A stretch of DNA of 64,000 nt from Chryseobacterium sp. 52 (GCF_002754245.1 NZ_PEEX01000001.1:3328001-3392000); one strand, 5' to 3'; positions 16,836-25,861 are shown, counted from the stretch's first letter. Notes: generated from the sequence alone by a model not told the origin. A program made the numbers and translations.

Positions 16836-16840
16836 CATTT

Positions 16841-17989
16841 TTATACTGATTTTAAAATAATTTTACCTTTTTTGGATTGTGTAAAAATAAGGTAGCCTTC
16901 TCCCCCGTCTTTTACACCGTATTTCTTTTTGATATCTTCAGGCTTTAAAGGATAATTTTTTGAAATGATATTGAACTGCTCTTTCTTTTTAACCTGCTTG
17001 GATTCAATTACTTCCATCTCTAAAATTCTTCCCGGAAAATCACTCACCATTTGATCTGAAGTATAAATATGGGTATTCGGATGCAGTTTTTTGAGCCCGA
17101 ACCTGTTTGAGATCAAATTAAAAACTCCGGCTTTCAAAATAGCGTTATTGGGAATATAGATGAACTTTTCGGGTTCAGAATATCCCGCCTGGGTATTTTC
17201 TTCTTCCCCAAATGTAAATGTAAAGTCAGATTCTCCGCTTTCAAGATTGATACAATTCACTTCAATTTCTTCATTTTCTTCATTTGAAAGGAAAATAACC
17301 GCCTCTTTCACATCGTTTTTTACGGCTATGATTTCTATTCTGAAAATACCATGCAAAACCGACAGAAGGTACTTCAAATCAATCAAAGGAGATAATTTTA
17401 CAACAACCTGATCTGCCATGGCAAGAAGTTTTTCCTTAATCTGAAGAATATCCGGTGAAAGGTCTTCCAGAAGAAAGACTTTATTTTTGTTCTGGTCTCT
17501 TCTTGCAGGATCTAAATAGATGACATCAAAGTGTTCTTGATGAATGCTTAAAAAATCTTCCAGCTTTTGATTGATAAATGAGGCTTTTCGCTGTAAAACC
17601 GTCCAGTTATGCTCTACAATCTCCAATAATTCTGAATTCTGCTCAACTAAAGTCACATCATCAAAGTTTTCAGATAAATAATAAGCATCGATCCCGAAAC
17701 CGCTGGTCAGGTCAATGAATTTTTTGCCTTTAAGGATTTGTGATTTGTAAAGTGCCGTTTTTTCTGAGGATGCCTGCTCCAAATTGAGCTGTGGCGGGAA
17801 AAGAATTCCCTCTTTCAACAGAAATGGAAACTTTTTCTGAGCAGTCTGTTTTCCTTTGATCTGCTGTACAATTTCCTGCATTGAAACGTCTGGAAACGGG
17901 GATTTTTTCAACAGAAGAGCATGCAGATCTGTATTTAGATTGGCATTGATATAGGCTTGAATTTCTTTGTTTTTTATTTTATTTTCCAC
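16841..17989 (-). CDS. class I SAM-dependent methyltransferase with THUMP-like C-terminus
   Basis: A 382-residue protein when begun at GTG 17989, which has AGGAG five bases ahead; the frame is also open to a TTG at 18010. Residues about 80-190 form a Rossmann methyltransferase core with FIDLTSGFGIDAYYLSE (SAM-binding motif I) and VIYLDPARRD (motif IV). The C-terminal part (about 290-380: RFGLKKLHPNTHIYTSD, YPLKPEDIKKKYGVKDGG) matches the THUMP-like domain of Bacteroidota methyltransferases, which points to an RNA substrate. The precise target is unknown. Confidence 0.8.
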   Translation of the reverse strand: MENKIKNKEIQAYINANLNTDLHALLLKKSPFPDVSMQEIVQQIKGKQTAQKKFPFLLKEGILFPPQLNLEQASSEKTALYKSQILKGKKFIDLTSGFGIDAYYLSENFDDVTLVEQNSELLEIVEHNWTVLQRKASFINQKLEDFLSIHQEHFDVIYLDPARRDQNKNKVFLLEDLSPDILQIKEKLLAMADQVVVKLSPLIDLKYLLSVLHGIFRIEIIAVKNDVKEAVIFLSNEENEEIEVNCINLESGESDFTFTFGEEENTQAGYSEPEKFIYIPNNAILKAGVFNLISNRFGLKKLHPNTHIYTSDQMVSDFPGRILEMEVIESKQVKKKEQFNIISKNYPLKPEDIKKKYGVKDGGEGYLIFTQSKKGKIILKSV

Positions 17990-18029
17990 AGATTCTCCTG
18001 AAGTTTGCAAATTGTATAGATAAATACTA

Positions 18030-18112
18030 AAAATGCTTCGACTGCGCTCAGCATGATATGATTACTATTCCCTGCTATTTTCAGTGTCATATCAAGTGAA
18101 GTTGAAACATCT
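18030..18112. repeat. Dispersed Bacteroidota intergenic repeat
   Basis: The stretch GCTTCGACTGCGCTCAGCAT near 18035-18054 is a phrase I recognise as recurring between genes in many Bacteroidota genomes. It sits between the end of the DinB gene and the start of the methyltransferase gene. Confidence 0.5.
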
Positions 18113-18119
18113 TGTTTTT

Positions 18120-18560
18120 CTATCTTTTGTAAAAAATATAATCTGTTAGTAAAGGTTTGATACCATTCTGTTTAAGTAAAGAATTGATCTGACCTCTGTG
18201 ATACGTTGAATGGTTGATGGCGTGGAACAGCATTTCAAAAATACTGTTTTCAAACTTTGTTCCCCCGGAGTTTTGGTATTCTGTTCTTTTGTCAAGATCA
18301 AATTTTTGAATGATATCAATACTTTTCAAATAATTCTGATGATTGATTTCTACAAGATCCTCAAAAGGATTGATCTGCCAGGCTCCAAATTGTTTTTCAC
18401 CTAATACTCTTGCATTCCATATCTGCTGGGCATTAAGGGTGTGATTGATCAGACTGATTGTTTTGTCATCTACTTTTGTGATGTTTTCAGAAATAGCATC
18501 AATCACTTCCTTGTTGAAATGATTGGTATATTCAAATAAATCAATCAGCTTTTCTTTCAT
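18120..18560 (-). CDS. DinB-family protein
   Basis: A 146-residue four-helix-bundle protein. The metal-binding histidines are at LINHTLNAQQIW and FHAINHSTYHRGQI (HxxxH-like), giving the three-His site of the DinB/YfiT fold. Such proteins are often metal-dependent thiol transferases (bacillithiol or similar) or stress proteins. Its ATG overlaps the TAA of the mutase small subunit by one base (TAATG), so translation is coupled. There is no obvious functional link to the mutase. Confidence 0.82.
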   Translation of the reverse strand: MKEKLIDLFEYTNHFNKEVIDAISENITKVDDKTISLINHTLNAQQIWNARVLGEKQFGAWQINPFEDLVEINHQNYLKSIDIIQKFDLDKRTEYQNSGGTKFENSIFEMLFHAINHSTYHRGQINSLLKQNGIKPLLTDYIFYKR

Positions 18561-19723
18561 TACTCAAACATTTCAGCCCAACGTACGGCTTTAATTTCTT
18601 TTTGGCTGTACATATCCTCAATTGATCTTTTAACGTCCAATTTGGGGTACAGATTGACTCCGATGAGCTTTATTTTTCCTTCTTCCACCCATTTCTGCTC
18701 TTCAACAGCGTGATCATAGATCTTTTTCTGAACGATTCCCTGTTTTACAAGCTCAAGGTAACCGCCACCTTCTTCCATCTCAATGAATAAGGCCCAAGAT
18801 TTTTCTGCAATCTGACGGGTAATGTCTTCTACGTAATAACTGCCGTTCGATGCGTCTTCAAATACATTGATGATACTTTCATACGCCAGAACAATCTGTT
18901 GTTTGAAAGAAATCTCTTCGGAATTATCCGTACTTCTGCTCACCAGGTAGTTGGTACTGAAAACAGCATCAGCTCCTGCAATCATTGCGGAAGCCAGCTC
19001 TAATGTAGAACGGATCAGGTTATTTTCACTGTCTGCAACCGCTTTATTTCTCAGAGAAGTTTCAGCAAAAATATAGGGTGTTTCATCCAGGTCATATTCT
19101 TTAGAAAGCTGGTTGAATACTATTTTAAAAGCTCTCAGTTTAGCCATTTCAAAGAAATAGTTTCCTCCGACGGCTATTCTGAAGATCAGTTTCTTTAAAA
19201 TTTCTGGTCCATATACTTCAACCAGTTCTTTTGCTTTTGCCAGAGCAATTCCCAGCTGCTGGTAAATGGCCGCTCCTGCATTCTGGTGAAGTGAAATATC
19301 AACGCAGATATTTCTTTTAAAATCTTTGGAAAGGAGTTCTTTGGCCAGCTGGTCATCAATTACACCTTCATTTTCTTTAAAAACGTCAATTAATGAAAAA
19401 TACTGGTCTTCTTCCTGCGGGCTGATATGGCCGGCAAGAGCTTTATTGTTGACAAAAAGTGTTTTCTGTTCAAGAGTTTCTACATTCTGATCCAAAATAA
19501 ATGCAAATACATCTTCTTCCAGGCTTTCATGATATCTGGCAACCAGATGGGTATTTTCTTCAACTTTCGGCAGATTTACCAACGGTTTTTGAACTTCGCT
19601 GTAAAAAGGCTGTACATCAATTCCTTCAAGATTTTCTTTCTTTAGAATAGAATAAATGTCTTCTGTTTTAAGCTGTTTTTTGACTAAAATTTCCCAGTTT
19701 GGAAGTATATCTCTATTTGACAT
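18560..19723 (-). CDS. mutA: methylmalonyl-CoA mutase, small (beta) subunit
   Basis: A 387-residue protein resembling the catalytically inactive small chain of heterodimeric methylmalonyl-CoA mutase: a TIM-barrel-like body with YIFAETSLRNKAVADSENN, ELASAMIAGADAVF and NGSYYVEDITRQIAEKSW. It is shorter than the usual chain and lacks a B12-binding DxHxxG domain, as expected for Bacteroidota small subunits. It would pair with the large B12-bearing subunit for propionate/succinyl-CoA interconversion, but no large-subunit gene is in this window. DinB follows with one-base overlap. Confidence 0.82.
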   Translation of the reverse strand: MSNRDILPNWEILVKKQLKTEDIYSILKKENLEGIDVQPFYSEVQKPLVNLPKVEENTHLVARYHESLEEDVFAFILDQNVETLEQKTLFVNNKALAGHISPQEEDQYFSLIDVFKENEGVIDDQLAKELLSKDFKRNICVDISLHQNAGAAIYQQLGIALAKAKELVEVYGPEILKKLIFRIAVGGNYFFEMAKLRAFKIVFNQLSKEYDLDETPYIFAETSLRNKAVADSENNLIRSTLELASAMIAGADAVFSTNYLVSRSTDNSEEISFKQQIVLAYESIINVFEDASNGSYYVEDITRQIAEKSWALFIEMEEGGGYLELVKQGIVQKKIYDHAVEEQKWVEEGKIKLIGVNLYPKLDVKRSIEDMYSQKEIKAVRWAEMFE

Positions 19724-19739
19724 TGGCTATTGTTGATTT

Positions 19740-19850
19740 GTGAATGGTAACTATTACTTTGCAAGTCAATAGTCAGTTAAAAAAACTGACCATCAATCAT
19801 TCACTATTACGTTTCTATTTTTTATCTGAATGGTAAATTTTGCTTCGCAA
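19740..19850. repeat. Two copies of the dispersed intergenic repeat, partly palindromic
   Basis: GTGAATGGTAACTATTACTT (19740 on) and TGAATGGTAAATTTTGCTTC (19828 on) resemble each other and the stretch at 11122. GTGAATG at 19740 and CATTCAC at 19797 are inverted, as are GTCAGTT and AACTGAC inside them, so the first copy can fold into a hairpin. Confidence 0.45.
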
Positions 19851-19917
19851 ACCAACAGTCCCTTATTAAAATTGACTTTTGGCGGCAAAACTTATTCCTA
19901 TCCGCTGTTCAAGTCTT

Positions 19918-20274
19918 TTATTTTTTGGCGACGTTGGCACTGTCTACGACCAGAATGAAGATTTCTTCATCCGGTTTTTTCATAAAATAATTTTCTCTTG
20001 CGTATTTTTCTTTTTCCGATTTATTGTTCATCAGCTTTTTATAAAAGGTATCATTTTTTTCATATTCCTTTTTATAGTATTCCAGCTGGTCTTCATATCG
20101 GCTGATCTCGCCGTTCAGTTCATTAATAACGAGGAAAGAGGTTTTATCAAAGAAAATCATCCAGACCAGAAACATACAGATGGTAATGGTGTATTTATTC
20201 AGAATATATTTCTGAATAATTTTGAATGTTTCGGACTTCGGCTGGATGTCTTTAATAAGTTTGTTTTCTTCCAT
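19918..20274 (-). CDS. septum formation initiator (FtsB/DivIC-like)
   Basis: A 118-residue protein. Short cytoplasmic N-terminus, one membrane helix at about residues 28-48 (YTITICMFLVWMIFFD), then a coiled coil (LNGEISRYEDQLEYYKKEYE) and a C-terminal KYARENYFMKKPDEEIFIL, the signature of FtsB/DivIC. It would join the divisome complex that links FtsQ and FtsL at midcell. The gene starts one base after the udk stop, so it is in an operon with udk. Confidence 0.85.
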   Translation of the reverse strand: MEENKLIKDIQPKSETFKIIQKYILNKYTITICMFLVWMIFFDKTSFLVINELNGEISRYEDQLEYYKKEYEKNDTFYKKLMNNKSEKEKYARENYFMKKPDEEIFILVVDSANVAKK

Positions 20275-20275
20275 T

Positions 20276-20890
20276 TTAATGTTTTCTCAACGAATTTTTA
20301 ATAACAGTAGTTAAAAAATCAATCGCTACGGAATTCTGTCTCATATTGGGAATGATCAAATCGGCTTCATTCTTGGATGGTTCTATGAATTCCTGATGCA
20401 TTGGCTTCAGTGTGGTCTGATAACGGTGAAGAACTTCACTCAGGTCTCTTCCCCTTTCCTGGGTATCCCTCCTGATTCTCCTGATGAGTCTTTCGTCAGA
20501 ATCGGCATGAACGAATACTTTTAAATCGAATTCTTTCAATAATTCTTTATTTGTAAGGACTAGAATACCTTCTACTACCAATACATTCTTAGGTTCTACA
20601 GTGACATGGTCGCCTGTTCGGGAATGCGTTACAAAGCTGTAAATGGGCTGTTCTATAGGCTCACTATTTTTTAAAGCTTTTACGTGTTTGATCATTAAAT
20701 CAAAATCTATAGACTTCGGATGGTCATAATTGAGCGCTTCTCTCTCGGTCAGTGTCAGATTCTGGTTGTCGTGATAATAATTATCCTGGGAAAGGATGTT
20801 CATTCCTTCAATATCAAGCTGTTGAAGTATTTTGTCAACAACTGTAGTTTTGCCGGATCCTGTACCTCCAGCAATTCCTATTACAAGCAT
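20276..20890 (-). CDS. udk: uridine kinase
   Basis: A 204-residue cytoplasmic kinase making UMP/CMP from uridine/cytidine. The P-loop is GIAGGTGSGKTTV (5-17). Further uridine-kinase motifs are SQDNYYHDNQNLT, NYDHPKSIDFDLMI, VVEGILVLTNKEL and FVHADSDERLIRRIRRDTQE. It is the first gene of a likely udk / FtsB-like / mutA / DinB transcript, with a promoter just upstream. Confidence 0.95.
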   Translation of the reverse strand: MLVIGIAGGTGSGKTTVVDKILQQLDIEGMNILSQDNYYHDNQNLTLTEREALNYDHPKSIDFDLMIKHVKALKNSEPIEQPIYSFVTHSRTGDHVTVEPKNVLVVEGILVLTNKELLKEFDLKVFVHADSDERLIRRIRRDTQERGRDLSEVLHRYQTTLKPMHQEFIEPSKNEADLIIPNMRQNSVAIDFLTTVIKNSLRKH

Positions 20891-20917
20891 TCTTTTTTTG
20901 TTTCTTTATAGTTGGTA

Positions 20918-20944
20918 CAAATATACTATTTTAGATGAATGCAA
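20918..20944 (-). promoter_or_regulatory. Promoter of the udk operon
   Basis: Minus-strand TATATTTG (20918-20925) with a TTG 16 bases further upstream (20942-20944). The spacing is slightly short, but the -7 box is perfect. Confidence 0.5.
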
Positions 20945-20979
20945 GTAAAACAATCCCTGCAGAATTTGGTTTTAACAAA

Positions 20980-21005
20980 AAATCCGATGCCTAAGCACCG
21001 GATTT
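20980..21005 (-). terminator. Rho-independent terminator of the fungalysin-like gene
   Basis: AAATCCGATGC and GCACCGGATTT pair with one mismatch around CTAA; the minus strand continues into TTTTTT. Confidence 0.75.
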
Positions 21006-21022
21006 AAAAGATTTTTAAAGAT

Positions 21023-22861
21023 TTATTTTTTTATAAATTTAGTTGAGGATTCAATTCCTTTTATGTTCAGAATATAATTTCCGGACTGAAGATTGGAAAC
21101 ATCAATTTTATTTTTACCGTTTCCTACGGTTGTTTCCATTACTTTTCGGCCCTCCATATTATAGATTTCGGCTTTTTCTTCTTTATTTCCTTTCAATGTT
21201 ACAGTCAGCATATCAGAAGTAGGATTTGGATACACTGAAATCAGATTTTCTTTCACTGTTTCTTTGGTGCTCAATACACAGCTGTATTCCGGAAGTACAT
21301 ATCCGGCTGCTGTAAATTCTTCTGTCATAGCCGTGATATTGCTACAATTGAATCCAAACTGCCCTAACATATCTATTGCAGCCTGTCTTACCGCAATAGC
21401 TGCATTCTGCTGGTTGGTAGTGGAGGTCGTAAGATCCAATCCTTCCAAAAAGGCTCTGTCTGTTTTCTCTTTCCCGATTCTGTCATAAATCCGCATAAGT
21501 GCTGCAGACCAGATCTGGGCTTTATCATAATACGATCCTGATCCCGGGTAAATCATGGTTGTATTGGTTATTCTTCCCGGCCAGAAAGGATTATGCCCGT
21601 CCCAGTTAAACATCCACTGATACTCGGGAGCTGATGAAGGCCATTGATTTAAGCTTCTGCTGTAAGAATGCGCCCAGTAGTCCCCGCATCCCTCGCTCAG
21701 ACCGTCTGCGTTAGAAATTCCTCCGGCGAGCCAGTGATGGATTCCGTGTCCTAATTCATGAAGGATTACATCAGCATCTTCAGCATCATCTACACCGCCT
21801 TCTCCAAATCCAAGTGATTCACTTCCGCTCAGATAGTGAGAATTATCCGAACCGTTAAAACCATGCGGATCAAATCTTAATACCCCGTTGTTTTGTGAAG
21901 GTTTGCAGACAATTCCTAAAGTTACGTTGATGTACCTAAGGCTGTTGTCAAGGTGCCAATAGGCATTGACAGCTTCAAATCCCTGGTCGTTTCTGTTAAA
22001 TAAAAACTGATTGGTTGATTGTGTAAAAAGCCCTGTAGCAGGTGCTTCTATATCTTTAATCTCCGCATAAGTTCCTTTTAAAGTATATACTCCTCCTGTA
22101 AGATCAATTTCAGGAATTGTTACTAAAGTTCTTGCAGCATCCAGACTGGCATTGGTAGCATCATTATTATCTACAAAATTACCTGCATAAGCTGATCCCG
22201 TTTTAGACAAAGGATCTGGTTCGAAAATATAGGCGCTTCCGGTTACAGGAGCTTTCTTTGCCTTTATTTTTTTATCTTTTTCCTTAAGAGACGGATCATT
22301 TTTATCGTGATGCTTTACAGAGATGTCTTTCATGCTTATTACACTGCCTGTTTTTGCATCTATAATGGTTTCCCAGCTACCGGGATTGTCGAAAGAACTC
22401 GTCACAACTCTGTAAACCAGTTTCGTGTCCCCTGACTCTGTATTATAAACAAAAATTTTGTTCTCTTCAAAAGTTATCGCACCTTTTGTTTTAGAAGCTA
22501 TATGGGCTTTTTGAAGTGCTTCTGATGCAGGAAAAGAAGGAGCTGTATCAACTTCCTTCAGATTTTGTTTCAAACTTTCTGTACCCGTATAACTTATTTT
22601 CCCTTCTTTATTGAAATGAATTAGTATTTCAGACTGAAAAACCGGAACCTCTTTGATCATCTGCTGAAAACGCAGCGTTTCTCCTGTATTTCCTTTACGT
22701 ACTGCATGTAGTTTCAATGTACTGAATCCTGGAATTCCTAAATTTCTTGTGTTTTCTTTGATCCAGCCTCTGGCTGAAGTTTCATAAGATGATTCCTGAG
22801 CATTTAAAGCAGAACAGCATAATATACCACAGAGAATCAGCGAAGTAATTTTTTGTTTCAT
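21023..22861 (-). CDS. secreted zinc metallopeptidase, fungalysin (M36)-like, with T9SS tail
   Basis: A 612-residue protein. Signal peptide 1-21 (ends LNAQ). Residues about 25-180 look like an FTP propeptide (RFQQMIKEVPVFQSEILIHF, LVYRVVTSSFDNPGSWETII). The catalytic domain has HELGHGIHHW (zinc ligands His 368 and His 372, catalytic Glu 369) and GLSEGCGDYWA (Glu 390, third ligand). Residues about 540-612 are a type A T9SS tail (ISVYPNPTSDMLTV, GNYILNIKG, TKFIKK). It is an extracellular or surface protease made as a zymogen and moved through T9SS. Own terminator behind it. Confidence 0.88.
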   Translation of the reverse strand: MKQKITSLILCGILCCSALNAQESSYETSARGWIKENTRNLGIPGFSTLKLHAVRKGNTGETLRFQQMIKEVPVFQSEILIHFNKEGKISYTGTESLKQNLKEVDTAPSFPASEALQKAHIASKTKGAITFEENKIFVYNTESGDTKLVYRVVTSSFDNPGSWETIIDAKTGSVISMKDISVKHHDKNDPSLKEKDKKIKAKKAPVTGSAYIFEPDPLSKTGSAYAGNFVDNNDATNASLDAARTLVTIPEIDLTGGVYTLKGTYAEIKDIEAPATGLFTQSTNQFLFNRNDQGFEAVNAYWHLDNSLRYINVTLGIVCKPSQNNGVLRFDPHGFNGSDNSHYLSGSESLGFGEGGVDDAEDADVILHELGHGIHHWLAGGISNADGLSEGCGDYWAHSYSRSLNQWPSSAPEYQWMFNWDGHNPFWPGRITNTTMIYPGSGSYYDKAQIWSAALMRIYDRIGKEKTDRAFLEGLDLTTSTTNQQNAAIAVRQAAIDMLGQFGFNCSNITAMTEEFTAAGYVLPEYSCVLSTKETVKENLISVYPNPTSDMLTVTLKGNKEEKAEIYNMEGRKVMETTVGNGKNKIDVSNLQSGNYILNIKGIESSTKFIKK

Positions 22862-22969
22862 TTATTTATATTTTAAATTAAGGTGTATTGTTTGCTAATA
22901 TAAATAAATTAAGTTAAATCCATTATCAATAAAATAGATTTATTTAAGAAAAAATACAACTTCAACAAA

Positions 22970-22992
22970 AAACTCTGCCAATGGCAGAGTTT
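22970..22992 (-). terminator. Rho-independent terminator of clpS
   Basis: AAACTCTGCC pairs with GGCAGAGTTT around a three-base loop, starting five bases past the clpS stop, followed by TTTT on the minus strand. Confidence 0.85.
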
Positions 22993-22996
22993 CCGT

Positions 22997-23302
22997 TTAT
23001 ACTATTTCGCTTGATAATTCTCTTGAAAGCAGTTTTTCATGCATGGGCTTCAGAAGGTCCAGTGAACCTGTTTTTACCGTGCATTTGCCTTTGTAATGCA
23101 CCAGCATGGTACATTGCTCTGCCTGTTCCAGTGTGTGTTTGCAGATCTCCACCAGACAGTCTATTACATAATCAAATGTGTGAATGTCATCATTATGGAG
23201 AACCAATTTATACACTTCATCCGTATCATCCAGGACCAGTACTTCTTCTTCATACTGTCTCTTGGGGTCTTCGTAATCTTTTATGCTGTTATAAAAAATC
23301 AT
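22997..23302 (-). CDS. clpS: ATP-dependent Clp protease adaptor
   Basis: A 101-residue protein with the ClpS core YKLVLHNDDIHTFDYVID (about residues 31-48) that binds N-degron substrates and ClpA/ClpC. Asp-Asp after Asn (NDD) forms the N-terminal-residue pocket. The start of the protein is an unstructured acidic tail. It begins nine bases after the stop of the CNNM/CorC gene, in the same direction, so cotranscription is likely. Confidence 0.92.
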   Translation of the reverse strand: MIFYNSIKDYEDPKRQYEEEVLVLDDTDEVYKLVLHNDDIHTFDYVIDCLVEICKHTLEQAEQCTMLVHYKGKCTVKTGSLDLLKPMHEKLLSRELSSEIV

Positions 23303-23311
23303 TATTTCTCT

Positions 23312-24670
23312 TTAAACTTCTCCTATTTTATCGGCCAGATCACTAAGGATGTTCGGGCCTTCATACACTAATTCTACGAGCTCAACACTCTTATTATTCA
23401 TTTTCAGAATCTTGAAATGATAGTTTTCCAAATTGAATTCCTGGTTTTCTTCCGGAATATCCTGCAATTCATGAAGGATAAAACCAGCCAGCGAATTGTA
23501 TTCACTTTCTTCAGAAAGAGGCAATTTCTTGGGTAGATGCTCATTAATCTCATCTAATGGCTGTGTAGCCTGAACCCAATAGGTATTTTCGCCCATTTTA
23601 TCGACCAGTTTATCTTCATCATCTTCTTCATCCTGAATTTCGCCTACCAATTCTTCCAAAATATCTTCCAGAGTGATAATACCTTCTGTCCCTCCAAATT
23701 CGTCAATAACGATGGCAAGGTGCTGTTTTTTCTGCTGGAATATTTTGAGAAGGTCTGAAATCTTTTTACTTCCTACCACGAAAAAGGCATCACGCATGAG
23801 GTCTTTAAGATCATCATGGTTAAGCTCCCCTTTTCTTTTTACAAATTCTCTGATAATTTCTTTTGTATATAGAATACCAATAATATTATCTATGGAATTA
23901 AGATATACAGGAATACGGGAGTAGCCGCTATCCATGATCTTATTGATAATTTCGTTGATATCTTCTTCAAAATCAATAGAGGTAATATTCTGTCTTGGTA
24001 CCATGATCTGCTTGGCAGAATGATCTGTAAAATCAAATGCATTTTTGATGATCTCATAGTTCTCTTCTTCAATTTCACCACTATCGGCACTTTGTTTTAC
24101 CAAAAGCTGAAGTTCTTCCGTAGAGTGAATTTCCTGTTCGGAAGCGGGATGTATCTTTACTAATCTTAAAAAAGTATTAGACATTAAATTCATCAACCAG
24201 ATAAATGGTTTGAAGATGGTATAAAAAACTCTCAATGGAACTGCTGTAGCCATTGTAGTCGCTTCAGATTTTCTGATTGCAATTGATTTTGGAATAAGTT
24301 CTCCGAATACAATGTGCATCACCGTAATTAATACAAAGCTTGTCACCACTGAAATGGTGGTGATTGTTGCTTGGGTAAGTTCAACGCTCAAAGAGTGGAA
24401 GATACTTTCAACTACGTGATGTAAAGCGCTTTCACCTACCCAACCCAACGCAAGAGACGCTAAGGTAATACCAAGCTGTGTTGCGGATAGATACTCATCA
24501 AGATGCTTGATAATATGCTCTGCCTGCTTTGCCATAGAGTTACCTTCGGCGGCTTTTAACTGGATTTGTGAATAACGAACTTTAACTATTGAAAATTCTG
24601 CGGCTACGAAAAAGCCATTTAGTAAAACAAGAAATAAGGCTAGCAAAAGCCTGACTATGTCCGAGTCCAT
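23312..24670 (-). CDS. CNNM/CorC-type membrane protein with CBS pair (hemolysin family)
   Basis: A 452-residue protein. Residues about 1-190 form the CNNM transmembrane domain (LLLALFLVLLNGFFVAAEFSIVK is the hallmark opening; GELIPKSIAIR near 125). Residues about 220-345 hold two CBS repeats (IMVPRQNITSID, GYSRIPVYLNSIDNIIGILY, FGGTEGIITLEDILEELVGE). A CorC_HlyC domain fills the C-terminus. The family is linked to Mg2+ or Co2+ transport; the hemolysin name is historical. Bacteroidota also have GldE in this family, but nothing here ties this copy to gliding. Confidence 0.9.
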   Translation of the reverse strand: MDSDIVRLLLALFLVLLNGFFVAAEFSIVKVRYSQIQLKAAEGNSMAKQAEHIIKHLDEYLSATQLGITLASLALGWVGESALHHVVESIFHSLSVELTQATITTISVVTSFVLITVMHIVFGELIPKSIAIRKSEATTMATAVPLRVFYTIFKPFIWLMNLMSNTFLRLVKIHPASEQEIHSTEELQLLVKQSADSGEIEEENYEIIKNAFDFTDHSAKQIMVPRQNITSIDFEEDINEIINKIMDSGYSRIPVYLNSIDNIIGILYTKEIIREFVKRKGELNHDDLKDLMRDAFFVVGSKKISDLLKIFQQKKQHLAIVIDEFGGTEGIITLEDILEELVGEIQDEEDDEDKLVDKMGENTYWVQATQPLDEINEHLPKKLPLSEESEYNSLAGFILHELQDIPEENQEFNLENYHFKILKMNNKSVELVELVYEGPNILSDLADKIGEV

Positions 24671-24695
24671 TTAGAAGTTGTATATTTTTAGGATA

Positions 24696-24703
24696 CAAAG
24701 ATA
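24696..24703 (-). promoter_or_regulatory. -7 box for the CNNM/CorC-clpS transcript
   Basis: Minus-strand TATCTTTG, 25 bases before the ATG. No clear -33 element. Confidence 0.4.
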
Positions 24704-24878
24704 GATAAAATAAAAATAACCTGCATTCGGGATAAGATATTTTGGAGATCTAATTTTTAGTAAGACAAGATAAAAGTAAGAAGATGATGGTTTCCCGTGG
24801 ATGAAAACCAATTAAAATTCGCTTGATTTACTGATCTGAAATGCTGATAACATCGGGCTTCCTGACTTTTAAACAAAA

Positions 24879-24903
24879 AAAGCACCGACAATGTCGATGC
24901 TTT
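24879..24903 (-). terminator. Rho-independent terminator of the ATP synthase operon
   Basis: AAAGCACCGACA pairs with TGTCGATGCTTT (one mismatch), 22 bases past atpG, with a seven-T tail on the minus strand. Confidence 0.8.
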
Positions 24904-24925
24904 AGTATGATATAAAAATAATTCT

Positions 24926-25795
24926 TTATGAATTTTTCAAAGCTTCTGCTCCAGAAACGATCTCTAAGATTTCGTTTGTAATGGCAGCCTGTCTTGCTTT
25001 GTTGTAGAAGATCACAAGATCATTCTTCATAGACTGGGCATTATCTGTTGCTTTATGCATTGCCGTCATTCTTGCGCCATGCTCAGATGCTACAGAATCT
25101 AAAACACCTTTGAAAACCTGAGTTTTAATAGATTTTGGAATCAAATTATCTAAGATTTCAGCTCTATTGGGTTCAAAAATATAGTCTGTTTCTACCTGAG
25201 GTTCTTTTGTATCAACTTCTGGCATGTGAATAGGAAGAAGTTGTTCAGTAGTTACTTCCTGAGTAGCAGCATTAACGAATTTATTATAGATCAAATAAAC
25301 TTCATCAAATTTACCTTCTTTGAAACTACTCATTACGGCTTCCGTAAGATGAGAAACTGCATCAAAAGTCAAATTATCAAAAACAGAGCTTCCATTAGCA
25401 TATACTGTACGGCTTCTTCTTACAGCATCGTACGCTTTTTTACCAATTGTAAGAACTTCAACTTCGTATTGAGCATTATTCTGAAACTGAATATTAAGCT
25501 CTTTTACGATAGATGAGTTAAAAGCACCTGCCAAACCTCTGTTTGAAGTAACAGCAATGAAAAGGACTCTCTTAACTTCTCTTTTTTGAGCATAAATAGA
25601 AACCTGATCAGGATCTGAACTAGAATTTACATTCTGGATAATTTCCTGTAGTTTTTCAGAATAAGGTCTTAACATTACGATTGCATCCTGTGCTTTTTTT
25701 AGTTTCGCAGCCGAAACCATTTTCATAGCACGCGTAATTTGCATCGTAGATGAAATTGAACTGATTCTTCCTCGTATTTCTTTTAAGTTTGCCAT
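24926..25795 (-). CDS. atpG: ATP synthase F1 subunit gamma
   Basis: A 289-residue central-stalk subunit. The N-terminal helix MANLKEIRGRISSISSTMQI and TRAMKMVSAAKLKKAQ, and the C-terminal helix ending ITNEILEIVSGAEAL, are the two long coiled-coil helices that turn inside the alpha3beta3 ring. GNRGLAGAFNSS-like residues (SNRGLAGAFNS, about 87-97) mark the domain between them. It is the last gene of this operon; a terminator follows and atpD/atpC do not. Confidence 0.96.
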   Translation of the reverse strand: MANLKEIRGRISSISSTMQITRAMKMVSAAKLKKAQDAIVMLRPYSEKLQEIIQNVNSSSDPDQVSIYAQKREVKRVLFIAVTSNRGLAGAFNSSIVKELNIQFQNNAQYEVEVLTIGKKAYDAVRRSRTVYANGSSVFDNLTFDAVSHLTEAVMSSFKEGKFDEVYLIYNKFVNAATQEVTTEQLLPIHMPEVDTKEPQVETDYIFEPNRAEILDNLIPKSIKTQVFKGVLDSVASEHGARMTAMHKATDNAQSMKNDLVIFYNKARQAAITNEILEIVSGAEALKNS

Positions 25796-25861
25796 TTTAT
25801 GTTTTCAATGTATAAAGTTTAAGGTTCAAAGGCAAGCTTTAAACCTTAAACATTGAATTTT

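Noticed and set aside
19879-20301. Forward-strand open frame opposite the FtsB/DivIC-like gene
   Set aside because: Phe/Ile-rich mirror of a lysine-rich coding strand; no start signal or family match.
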